A stretch of DNA of 10,709 bases from an uncultured Desulfobacterium sp. GTDB lineage: Bacteria; Desulfobacterota; Desulfobacteria; Desulfobacterales; Desulfobacteraceae. The notes beneath the pieces were generated by a model that had not been told where the DNA came from, did not search any database, and saw only the letters and a list, made by a program, of their open reading frames with translations. Shown here piece after piece: positions 1 through 6,251 of the stretch. The position numbers and the translations under genes were made by a program. The stretch spans positions 1 through 10,709 of the forward strand of contig CAKZLA010000412.1 in NCBI GenBank assembly GCA_937124525.1, given 5' to 3'. Numbering within the stretch: the stretch's first letter is position 1; each line of letters starts with the position of its first letter.

Positions 1-1114
1 AGGGGGTGTCGCTGTCAAAGGCCTGGCTGTGGATATATTTTGCCAGCAGTCCCTTGCCGGTACCGGATTCTCCCAAGATGAGAATGGGGCTTACCTTCCG
101 CCTTGCAAGTTTCATCACCGTTGCAATGACCTGTTGCATCTCTTTACTTTCTGCAATGATATTCTGGTCTTTCAACTCCTTAAGATTGAGGGTGGTCAGC
201 TCCTCCTTGTAGCGACTGCTGGTGTTTTGGGCCTGTTCCAGTTCGTCCTTCATTTTATTTAAAAAGGTCAGATCCCGTTCGTTGACAATGACCATGTCAA
301 TGTCGCCGGTGTCACTGAACACCGGTGTCCCGGTGACCATGAGTTGTTTTTGTGGTTTTTTAATGTTCTGTAAAATGGTGACGGTCTTTCTTGTTTTGAG
401 TACCTCCAAAGTGGCGGAATGGTCAAAAAAACCGCTTTTTTCCAAAGAACGGATATTTTTACCCACCACATCGGGGCTGGTGATGTGGAGCAGTTTTTCT
501 GCTGCCCGATTGATGGAGATGACTTTTCCGGTGCCGTCACATACCCAGATGCTTTCGGAAGAGGCGTTGAGGATGGTTTCCAGCTGGCGATTGGTGGCCT
601 TGATTTCTTTTGTCTGTTTTTCCACCTCCCGTTCCAGATTTTCTTTATATCGCAGCAAGGCTTCATCTTTTTTTCGGGCATCGGTGATGTCCAAGTGGGT
701 TCCCACCAGGCGTAGGGGAATTTCCTTTTCATCCCAGCGCACCACAATGGCCCGGGAGAGTATCCAGCGATAGGAGCCGTCACTGGCCCGGAGACGGTAG
801 GTGGAGTGGTAGGATTTGCGTTTTTTCCGGATGACATCAACAATTTCCTGTAGTGCCTTTGTTTTGTCATCCGGGTGTAGCATGCTGGCCCAGGCGTTCC
901 CGGTGCCGATGAATTCGTCTGGTTGATATCCTAACATTTCATAATACCGGGGGCTTAAATAGCCGGTGTCGCTGGATAGATTCCAGTCCCATATGCCTTC
1001 TTCGGATGCGGTCAGGGCATAATGGAGCCGTTCTTCATTTTCAAGGGAGGTGGCGTCGTTGTCCTTGGGGAGGAGGCTATTGTCAAAGATGCTCTCTGGT
1101 TGCGTGGTGGTCAT
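1..1114 (-). CDS. PAS-containing sigma-54-dependent transcriptional activator (partial, N-terminal 371 residues)
   Basis: This is a bacterial enhancer-binding protein that would drive RpoN promoters by ATP hydrolysis. I translated the minus strand from ATG at 1114-1112; the frame is open to the window edge. Residues about 29-147 form a PAS/PAC domain of the PAS_3 type (ends in VGTHLDITDARKK). Residues 147-178 are a charged, probably coiled-coil linker. Residues about 178-290 form a second PAS domain (ESIWVCDGTGKVISINRAAE). A second helical linker leads to the AAA+ domain, with Walker A GESGTGKG at 348-355. The GAFTGA loop, Walker B and C-terminal HTH would lie outside the window. No membrane segment is visible, so it should sense a cytosolic signal or cofactor. 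The start is supported by GGGGAG six bases upstream. It lies 221 bp downstream of the MttB-like gene on the same strand, and that gene carries a sigma-54-like promoter, so it is the obvious candidate regulator (inference). The ligand is unknown. Confidence 0.92.
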   Translation of the reverse strand, partial: MTTTQPESIFDNSLLPKDNDATSLENEERLHYALTASEEGIWDWNLSSDTGYLSPRYYEMLGYQPDEFIGTGNAWASMLHPDDKTKALQEIVDVIRKKRKSYHSTYRLRASDGSYRWILSRAIVVRWDEKEIPLRLVGTHLDITDARKKDEALLRYKENLEREVEKQTKEIKATNRQLETILNASSESIWVCDGTGKVISINRAAEKLLHITSPDVVGKNIRSLEKSGFFDHSATLEVLKTRKTVTILQNIKKPQKQLMVTGTPVFSDTGDIDMVIVNERDLTFLNKMKDELEQAQNTSSRYKEELTTLNLKELKDQNIIAESKEMQQVIATVMKLARRKVSPILILGESGTGKGLLAKYIHSQAFDSDTP

Positions 1115-1155
1115 GGCTGTCTCCCCTTTTTTGATGAACTTGCAGGTTTGTTTTT

Positions 1156-1223
1156 CCAAAATAATCAAATCCATTTTACAGGGAAAATATACCGTCTGTA
1201 AAATGGATTTTTAATTATTTTGG
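1156..1223. repeat. Long perfect-armed hairpin between the methyltransferase and activator genes
   Basis: The left arm (1156-1181) and right arm (1196-1223) pair as two blocks: CCAAAATAAT with ATTATTTTGG, and ATCCATTTTACAG with CTGTAAAATGGAT. They are separated by a small 3/5-base internal loop and close on a 14-base loop. The stem has about 23 pairs, far longer than an intrinsic terminator, and no U-tract follows on the minus strand. It could lower readthrough from the methyltransferase gene into the activator gene, be an RNase III processing site, or be a small mobile-repeat remnant. The sequence alone does not decide between these. Confidence 0.75.
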
Positions 1224-1280
1224 CACTCTTGAAAAGAATTTTTACTTTTTTAGAACATCCCCCATCTATAGGGGCTTTTT

Positions 1281-1307
1281 CTCAAAAGACCGAAAAATAC
1301 TTTTGAG
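1281..1307. repeat. Short inverted repeat downstream of the methyltransferase gene
   Basis: CTCAAAAG (1281-1288) and CTTTTGAG (1300-1307) pair perfectly across an 11-base loop, 29 bases past the methyltransferase stop codon. An adjacent CCCC/GGGG dyad (1260-1274) is followed by T5 on the plus strand only. Either could help end the methyltransferase transcript. Neither has a U-tract on the minus strand, so this is not called a proven terminator. Confidence 0.4.
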
Positions 1308-1335
1308 GTCATATGAAGGACGCCATTATTTCCCC

Positions 1336-2814
1336 CTATTTTAATTCATCTTCATAGGCTGCAATCAGATCATTTATTTTTGCCATGGCACCCTCTGGCA
1401 GGGGCATGGGCTTGTGGGTTTCGATGATGCTTTTGGCGGTGTCATAGGCCTGTTCTGCAATGGGTTTTTCTTTCATCTTCTTTTCCCAGGCATCTCGGTT
1501 CAGGCGGTTGAACAATTTGCCCACGGACATTTTTCGCATGTGTTGAAAGGTGTGTTTGTGGGTCATGTATTCACCACCGGGGCCCACCTCGTGGATGAGA
1601 TCAAGGGCCATGGTTTCATCATTGACGGTGATGCCGGAAACCACCTGTAGGATACGTTCCGCCTGCTCTGCCCCCAGGAGCATGGATGCATAATCAAAGG
1701 TCAATATGGAATCAATGGCACCCAGGCCGTAAATCACATTGGCTCCGGCCAGGGCAGCCGGCATGGCTGTTAGGGTGAAATCATACCCCTGCTGGGCATC
1801 GGGTTGCTTGCTGTCCGAGGCGCAGGCTCCCACCCAGCTGGGAAGTTTGTAAAATTGGGCCATTTTTGCAGTGGCTACGCTGAGCTGGGCCATTTCAGGC
1901 ACACCCACCGGGGAACAGGCAAGGCGCAGATCCATGATGGTGCAGCAGCCGCAGTAGACACAAGGAGTGCCCTTGCGGGTGAGCTGGGCCAGGATTAAGG
2001 CACTTAATACTTCAACATTGTGCTGCACCACCACTGCTGCCAGGCTGGCCGGCGATGAGGCTCCGGACAGGGACATGGGAATGATGGAAATGCCGATGCC
2101 CCCCCGGGCACAGGCAATGATGGATTCGCAGGCCTCATTGACCAAGGTCAAGGGGCTTGTGGGACAGACAAAGCCGGTGACCGTGGGTCGGTCCAGGAAT
2201 TTCTCTTCGCCACCGGCGGCAATTTTGGCAATTTCAATGATTTTCTCGGCATTTTTGCCACCACCGAATCCAAGGAAGCAGTGCTTGCTGGTGTTCTCCA
2301 CCATGGCGGCATAGTTGTGCAGGGGCTGGGCTGCGGGAAGGCAATCACCGGAACAGACGGCTCTTTCAATGACAGTGGTGACGTCCAGGGCATCCTGGAT
2401 GCGGGTGATGTTGGCAAGGTCCTGCTTCACCGTGGGTCTTACCTTGCGGGTTTCCGGATCAATGATCTTTACACTTTCGCCAAAACCGGCGGTGAATCCC
2501 ACCCGGTTATCATCTGTAAAATAATCGTCTTCGGGCCGGCGTCCATAAAACATGCCGATTTTGGGAGTGGACTGGATGCTCTCTTCCACCATGTAACCGG
2601 GGATTTTGACAATGCCGAACTTTTCCTCTCTACGGACCGTTGCACCGGCCGCAGCAAAGATGTCCAGCGCTTCGGGGGTTTCCACCTTGATGCCGGTGTT
2701 CCAGAATACCTGGAGGGTGGCGGCATGGATGGCTTCAAGTTCCTGGGGTGTAAAGGCATTGATGCCATATCCGTTGATACTGTTGAATCCTGCTTTGGTA
2801 TTTCTGACGGCCAT
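1336..2814 (-). CDS. MttB-family (COG5598) corrinoid-dependent methylamine/betaine methyltransferase, non-pyrrolysine type
   Basis: This enzyme should move a methyl group from a tertiary or quaternary amine to the Co(I) of a corrinoid protein in the cytosol. At 492 residues it is full length for the family. Family-like stretches include SGDCLPAAQPLHNYAAMVENTSKH (about 155-178), the Cys-rich TPCVYCGCCTIMDLR (283-297), VGVPEMAQLS (303-312) and LPSWVGACASDSKQPDAQQGY (324-344). The last is about where pyrrolysine sits in trimethylamine MttB. Here the frame has ordinary codons throughout and no internal TAG, as in MtgB-type enzymes, which demethylate glycine betaine and related betaines. Trimethylamine is therefore a less likely substrate; the exact substrate cannot be read from sequence. 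The start has AAGGAG six bases upstream (2821-2826). The stop is TAG (1336-1338); readthrough would add only eight sense codons before TGA. No corrinoid protein or reductive activase gene is in the window, so partners must be elsewhere. Confidence 0.93.
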   Translation of the reverse strand: MAVRNTKAGFNSINGYGINAFTPQELEAIHAATLQVFWNTGIKVETPEALDIFAAAGATVRREEKFGIVKIPGYMVEESIQSTPKIGMFYGRRPEDDYFTDDNRVGFTAGFGESVKIIDPETRKVRPTVKQDLANITRIQDALDVTTVIERAVCSGDCLPAAQPLHNYAAMVENTSKHCFLGFGGGKNAEKIIEIAKIAAGGEEKFLDRPTVTGFVCPTSPLTLVNEACESIIACARGGIGISIIPMSLSGASSPASLAAVVVQHNVEVLSALILAQLTRKGTPCVYCGCCTIMDLRLACSPVGVPEMAQLSVATAKMAQFYKLPSWVGACASDSKQPDAQQGYDFTLTAMPAALAGANVIYGLGAIDSILTFDYASMLLGAEQAERILQVVSGITVNDETMALDLIHEVGPGGEYMTHKHTFQHMRKMSVGKLFNRLNRDAWEKKMKEKPIAEQAYDTAKSIIETHKPMPLPEGAMAKINDLIAAYEDELK

Positions 2815-2891
2815 CTGTTTCTCCTTGAAATTAAAGATGCATCACCTGTGCGCGTGGTGGGGCTGTTGTTACTTTATGAAAGGGTAGAGAA

Positions 2892-2907
2892 TGCATCTAT
2901 CATGCCA
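2892..2907 (-). promoter_or_regulatory. Sigma-54 (-24/-12) promoter of the methyltransferase gene
   Basis: The minus strand reads TGGCATGATAGATGCA from 2907 to 2892. It fits TGGCAC-N5-TTGCA with the invariant GG and GC and exact spacing; the mismatches are T for C at the end of the -24 block and A for T at the start of the -12 block. The predicted transcription start is near 2881, giving a leader of about 67 bases before the ATG at 2814. The downstream sigma-54 activator gene and the upstream IHF and repeat elements support the call. Confidence 0.75.
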
Positions 2908-2940
2908 TGATGGATAATTCGCAGCAATAGCTTGTTATTC

Positions 2941-2953
2941 CAAAGAGTTGATT
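2941..2953 (-). promoter_or_regulatory. IHF-binding consensus between promoter and enhancer
   Basis: The minus strand reads AATCAACTCTTTG, a full match to WATCAANNNNTTR. It lies at about -60 to -72 from the predicted start, where IHF commonly bends DNA in sigma-54 promoters so that an upstream activator contacts the polymerase. A 13-base degenerate match can arise by chance; the position is what makes it credible. Confidence 0.6.
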
Positions 2954-3019
2954 GAATTTTGTTTGGGTTTGCTGTGTGGAGATAAATCAGGTAGGAATTT
3001 GCTTGATTGAGTTTTATTC

Positions 3020-3090
3020 TGATCAAAGTTCAAAAATAGGCTTTTATTTTAGAATCTTATAGTGATCAAAGTTTGGTTCAAAAAGGCCTT
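3020..3090. promoter_or_regulatory. Pair of direct repeats, candidate upstream activating sequence
   Basis: TGATCAAAGTT occurs at 3020-3030 and again at 3063-3073, 43 bp apart (about four helical turns). Similarity continues past the core: TTCAAAAATAGGCTT follows the first copy (overlapping its last two bases), and a three-base insertion precedes TTCAAAAAGGCCTT in the second. The pair lies about 140-210 bp upstream of the predicted start of the methyltransferase gene, the usual range for enhancer-binding protein sites. Binding by the activator encoded at 1-1114 is inference. Confidence 0.5.
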
Positions 3091-3183
3091 GTGTTAAAAT
3101 ATAATGTCATTTTAGCATGTTGTGCTTTGTTAGAGTTTTTTTTGAATCAAAAGAATACCCATGACCCTCTAAAATAACTGCCA

Positions 3184-3244
3184 TCTCTTCATTAGATTCT
3201 CTTGCCCAAATAACACGAAAATCAGAGATGAGAATCTAAAGAGA
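3184..3244. repeat. Inverted repeat downstream of the sigma-factor gene
   Basis: TTAGATTCTC (3192-3201) pairs perfectly with GAGAATCTAA (3230-3239). After a three-base bulge, TCTCT (3184-3188) pairs with AGAGA (3240-3244), giving about 15 pairs. It begins roughly 20 bases past the sigma-factor stop codon. With no U-tract on the minus strand it is at best an unusual transcript end or RNA-stabilising structure. Confidence 0.5.
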
Positions 3245-3264
3245 CAGAAGGGACTTTTCCAGGA

Positions 3265-3915
3265 TTATTTTTGTAGCTTATAGATAGCTTTAAATTGTTT
3301 TCTTCCTCTATATAATCTTGTCTCTACGGTTCGAGGTGAAATATCAAGCATATTCGCTATTTCATCATAGGAGAAACTATTGAAATAATGAAGAATTAAC
3401 AGCTCTTTGTACTTGGGTTTCATGAGATCCATGGCCTTTCTTACCTTGGCTTGGTCTTGGAAAAGTATTGTGATCTCTTCAGGGTTTGGCGGAGTGGTAA
3501 TATTTGATTCTTCTGTGGAGATAAACTCTTTATTCAGGTAGACTCGCCTATTCCAGTTATAGCATCTGTTTTTGGCTATCACATAAAGCCATGTTGTGAA
3601 TTTGGAGTGCTTTTTAAAATTATTAATATTTATATAACATTGGAGGAAAATTGCTTGGGTAATTCCACGGATATCTTCCCTATTTACCCCGAAGTTGATG
3701 GTAAATTTCCAAATCTTTGCTTGGTGTCTTGTAACAAGAACCGAAAAAGCTTCCTTGATACCATTTTTGCATAGATCCACCAACTCTTCATCTGTTAGAT
3801 TTTCATAATTTGTTAAGTTGGAAGATGAGGTTTTCTCCTTAAGAAGACCAAGACTTTTTAATAATTCATTTTGATCCATTTTGATCCCATGGTAAATCCT
3901 CTTAATGGTTGTCAA
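3265..3915 (-). CDS. ECF-like sigma-70 family RNA polymerase sigma factor (orphan)
   Basis: An alternative sigma factor that should direct RNA polymerase to a specific set of promoters. Region 2 spans about residues 42-125 (DEELVDLCKNGIKEAFSVLV to FTTWLYVIAKNRCYNW). Region 4 spans about 157-213, with the helix-turn-helix SYDEIANMLDISPRTVETRLY. Region 3 is absent, as in ECF sigmas. Two features are odd: an N-terminal extension of about 40 residues, and loss of acidic residues in region 2, where REDIRGITQAIFLQCY replaces the usual pattern like REDAEDLTQEVFLKAY. The first start is TTG at 3915; ATG at 3879 (residue 13) is an alternative with GGGA five bases upstream. The best Shine-Dalgarno, AAGAGGA at 3897-3903, instead serves an out-of-frame ATG at 3890. 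No anti-sigma gene is adjacent. The gene is AT-rich compared with the methyltransferase gene. Its target promoters are unknown. Confidence 0.88.
   Translation of the reverse strand: MTTIKRIYHGIKMDQNELLKSLGLLKEKTSSSNLTNYENLTDEELVDLCKNGIKEAFSVLVTRHQAKIWKFTINFGVNREDIRGITQAIFLQCYININNFKKHSKFTTWLYVIAKNRCYNWNRRVYLNKEFISTEESNITTPPNPEEITILFQDQAKVRKAMDLMKPKYKELLILHYFNSFSYDEIANMLDISPRTVETRLYRGRKQFKAIYKLQK
3858..3903 (-). promoter_or_regulatory. Strong ribosome-binding site with a 10-codon ORF overlapping the sigma-factor start
   Basis: AAGAGGA (3903-3897) sits six bases before ATG at 3890-3888. That frame encodes MGSKWIKMNY and stops with TAA at 3860-3858. It overlaps the sigma-factor reading frame, whose in-frame starts (TTG 3915, ATG 3879) have weaker sites. 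It may be a leader ORF that tunes sigma translation, or a sign that the sigma start is disturbed. Translation of the mini-ORF is inferred only from spacing. Confidence 0.35.
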
Positions 3916-4157
3916 TATAGACCTAAGCAGTGTTAAACTATAAATTTTTTCATATGACTTGATACTTTCTTAACTCAAGGTCTCGCTATCTTCGTCAATT
4001 TCTTTGTATAATTTAGTGTCTTCTACCCAACAGGTTTCTATTTGCTGAAGTCAGGTGATATTGTATAGTTCGCAGAATGGAATGTCCAGCATCTTCGGTG
4101 ATTTGATCAAGCTTGTATTCCGATCACAGGAGCAAGCCTCTTACATAATTATTATTC

Positions 4158-6251
4158 TTAACCTTTCAATTTTGTGAGGACATGGCCAAATTTTGCAAGC
4201 TCTTCACATGGGATATGGCATCTTATAAAATGCCCATCTGATGACTCCTGAAGTGGTGGTTTTTCAATTTCACAAACACTTCCAAGCTTTCTTGGACACC
4301 TTGTATTGAATCTACACCCCTTTGGAATATTGATAAGGCTTGGAACCCTTCCATGCAGGCGTAAATCATTTTGCTCAATATTTGGATCCGGTATGGGAAT
4401 GGCAGATAAAAGAGCCTCGGTATATGGATGGTAGGGTGGCTTAAACACTTCATTTGCAGGCCCTTGCTCACATATCTGGCCAAGGTACATAACAGCAATG
4501 TGATCACTTAGATAGTGAACCACACTCAAATCATGTGTGATGATAAGGTAGCTGAGATTAAGCTCATTTTGAAGTTTTAAAAGAAGTGTCAAAATAGATG
4601 CTTGAACTGAAACATCAAGGGCAGATGTCGGCTCATCACAAACGATAAGGTCTGGATTTGAAGCAAGCGCCCGTGCAATAGCAGCTCTTTGTTTCTCTCC
4701 ACCTGACAACTCCCTTGAATACCTTCCGAAATAATGTTTTCCAAGGTTGACCATTTCAAGGTACTCCAAGGCCTTATTAACCTTTTCATCATGTGAAAGA
4801 TTATCTGTTCTTTGCTTCATAGCATTTAAAAGAGTGAAGCCAATGGTATGCTTGGGGTTAAGGGTGGAGTCAGGGTTCTGGAAGACAATGGATATTTTAT
4901 TTAAATCCTCCTTTGATCTTCTCTCTGCCTTCTTCCCAATATCCTTACCCTCAAGTAAGAGATTTCCATTCTTTGGTGGAAGAAGTCCCACAATCAACCT
5001 TGCCAATGTACTTTTACCGCAACCGGACTCTCCAACGATTGAAACAGTCTGATTTTTATTCACATCAAGGCTGATATGGTCAACAGCCTTGACAGTCTGG
5101 GGGGTTGCCCACGGAGATTGGAATATGCCAGAGCTTACAACATAATGGTGTTGTAGATCATTTATCTCCAAAAGTTTTGCAGGAATCTCATTGGAGTGTT
5201 GTTCCACAAGGTTGGTATACCTGCCCTTTTCATTCTCATGCACCTCCGGAAACAGACAGGAGCAAAGGTGGTTACCACACACCGGTAGAAGTGTTGGATC
5301 TGTCTCTCTACAACTTTCTTGTACATTGTAACATCTCAGGGCAAATGGACAGCCAACCGGTATGCTTTCCGGTCTTCCGACAGAGCCTGGAATTGCCGTA
5401 AGTTCGGTGTCATACTTTGTTTGATCAAGCTTTGGGATACAATTTAAAAGGCCCCTTGTATACGGATGAACAGGGTTTCTAAAGAGGTCTTCAACTGTGG
5501 CCTCCTCAACTATTCTTCCAAGGTACATAACCCCCACCTTCTCACAAATTCTTGCCACAACACCAAGGTCATGGGTTATATATAGAATAGCAAGGTCATA
5601 CTCTTTTTTAAGCTTTTTGATAAGGTCAAGCACAACGGCCTCGGTTGTAACATCAAGGGCGGTTGTCGGTTCATCCATGATAAGGAGGTCAGGTTTTTGG
5701 GCAAGGGCCATTGCAATGCAAACCTTTTGCCGCATTCCGCCAGACAGTTGATGGGGGTAGTTGTTTATAATTCTCACCGGATCCGGGAACTGTACGGACT
5801 CTAAAAGCTTGAAAATTTGATCATAGATCTTTTTGCTTTTATTTGGGGATGAAGCCCCATAAATTTCTGCAAGCTGTTCACCAATTGTAAGAGCTGGATT
5901 TAGATAGCTTGAAGGATCTTGATAGACCATGGCAATCTTCTTGCCCCACATCGTTCTCAACTTTTTCCGCGGTGTCTTTGTCAGATCAATCCCATCAAAG
6001 ATGACGGAGCCGGTTGTCACTCTGCCATTGTCAGCAAGGTAGCCCATGGATGCAAAGGCCATGGTGCTTTTCCCACATCCTGACTCCCCGACAAGGCCAT
6101 AGGTCTCTCCTTTCTTTAATGTAAAAGAAATATCTTTCACAGCCGGAACTATAGTTGTTCTTGTTTTGAACTCTATGGAAAGGTTCTTTATCTCAACAAC
6201 GTTGTTATTATTTATACCATGCTCATTTTTAATTTTTACACCATTTTTCAT
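4158..6251 (-). CDS. Fused Dpp/Opp-type ABC transporter ATPase (DppD-DppF-like, two nucleotide-binding domains)
   Basis: This is the energising subunit of the importer: one 697-residue chain carries both ATPases, usually two proteins of about 330 residues. Domain 1 (about 18-335) has Walker A GESGCGKS (55-62), Q-loop Q111, signature LSGGMRQ (169-175), Walker B LLIMDEP (189-195) and switch His227. Domain 2 (about 360-685) has GESGCGKS (407-414), Q458, LSGGEKQ (515-521), LIVCDEP (535-541) and His573. Both domains look catalytically complete. Each ends in the oligopeptide-transporter C-terminal extension with a Cys cluster (C301, C307, C314, C325; and C646, C652, C660, C678). Related clusters in OppD/DppD proteins have been reported to hold an iron-sulfur centre; here that is inference. 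The ATG shares one base with the upstream permease stop (TAATG), and GGGGGA lies before it, implying translational coupling. GsiA-like fused ATPases are the closest architecture known to me. Confidence 0.95.
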   Translation of the reverse strand: MKNGVKIKNEHGINNNNVVEIKNLSIEFKTRTTIVPAVKDISFTLKKGETYGLVGESGCGKSTMAFASMGYLADNGRVTTGSVIFDGIDLTKTPRKKLRTMWGKKIAMVYQDPSSYLNPALTIGEQLAEIYGASSPNKSKKIYDQIFKLLESVQFPDPVRIINNYPHQLSGGMRQKVCIAMALAQKPDLLIMDEPTTALDVTTEAVVLDLIKKLKKEYDLAILYITHDLGVVARICEKVGVMYLGRIVEEATVEDLFRNPVHPYTRGLLNCIPKLDQTKYDTELTAIPGSVGRPESIPVGCPFALRCYNVQESCRETDPTLLPVCGNHLCSCLFPEVHENEKGRYTNLVEQHSNEIPAKLLEINDLQHHYVVSSGIFQSPWATPQTVKAVDHISLDVNKNQTVSIVGESGCGKSTLARLIVGLLPPKNGNLLLEGKDIGKKAERRSKEDLNKISIVFQNPDSTLNPKHTIGFTLLNAMKQRTDNLSHDEKVNKALEYLEMVNLGKHYFGRYSRELSGGEKQRAAIARALASNPDLIVCDEPTSALDVSVQASILTLLLKLQNELNLSYLIITHDLSVVHYLSDHIAVMYLGQICEQGPANEVFKPPYHPYTEALLSAIPIPDPNIEQNDLRLHGRVPSLINIPKGCRFNTRCPRKLGSVCEIEKPPLQESSDGHFIRCHIPCEELAKFGHVLTKLKG

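Larger units (their letters stand above)
2815..3264. other. 450-bp non-coding control region upstream of the methyltransferase gene
   Basis: No supported gene lies here. Plus-strand reading frames reaching into it from 2281 are antisense shadows of the methyltransferase gene. It holds a Shine-Dalgarno site, a -24/-12 element, an IHF consensus and a pair of direct repeats, all oriented for the minus-strand methyltransferase gene, plus an inverted repeat just after the sigma-factor gene. The rest is AT-rich with no pattern I can name. Confidence 0.7.

Noticed and set aside
268..870. 200-codon minus-strand open frame inside the activator region
   Set aside because: The correct minus frame from 1114 gives clear PAS domains over the same bases; this is an out-of-frame shadow.
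1220..1235. TGGCAC on the plus strand resembling a -24 box
   Set aside because: No GC at the -12 position with correct spacing, and no plus-strand gene follows.
1260..1280. CCCC/GGGG dyad followed by T5 as a plus-strand intrinsic terminator
   Set aside because: The stem is four pairs and there is no plus-strand gene to terminate.
2281..2910. 209-codon plus-strand open frame across the methyltransferase 5' end
   Set aside because: It is antisense to a strongly supported MttB gene, its product resembles no family I know, and it has no convincing ribosome-binding site. Long antisense frames are expected in GC-rich genes.
3970..4050. 26-codon minus-strand open stretch ending ...DTKLYKEIDEDSETLS and a stop, possibly a decayed gene tail
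   Set aside because: It has protein-like composition but no start codon, a stop just upstream, and no family match I can name. It is too short to call a pseudogene.
4085..4157. GCTTG/CAAGC dyad after the ATPase gene as operon terminator
   Set aside because: Only five pairs, a 16-17-base loop and no U-tract; unsupported as a terminator.
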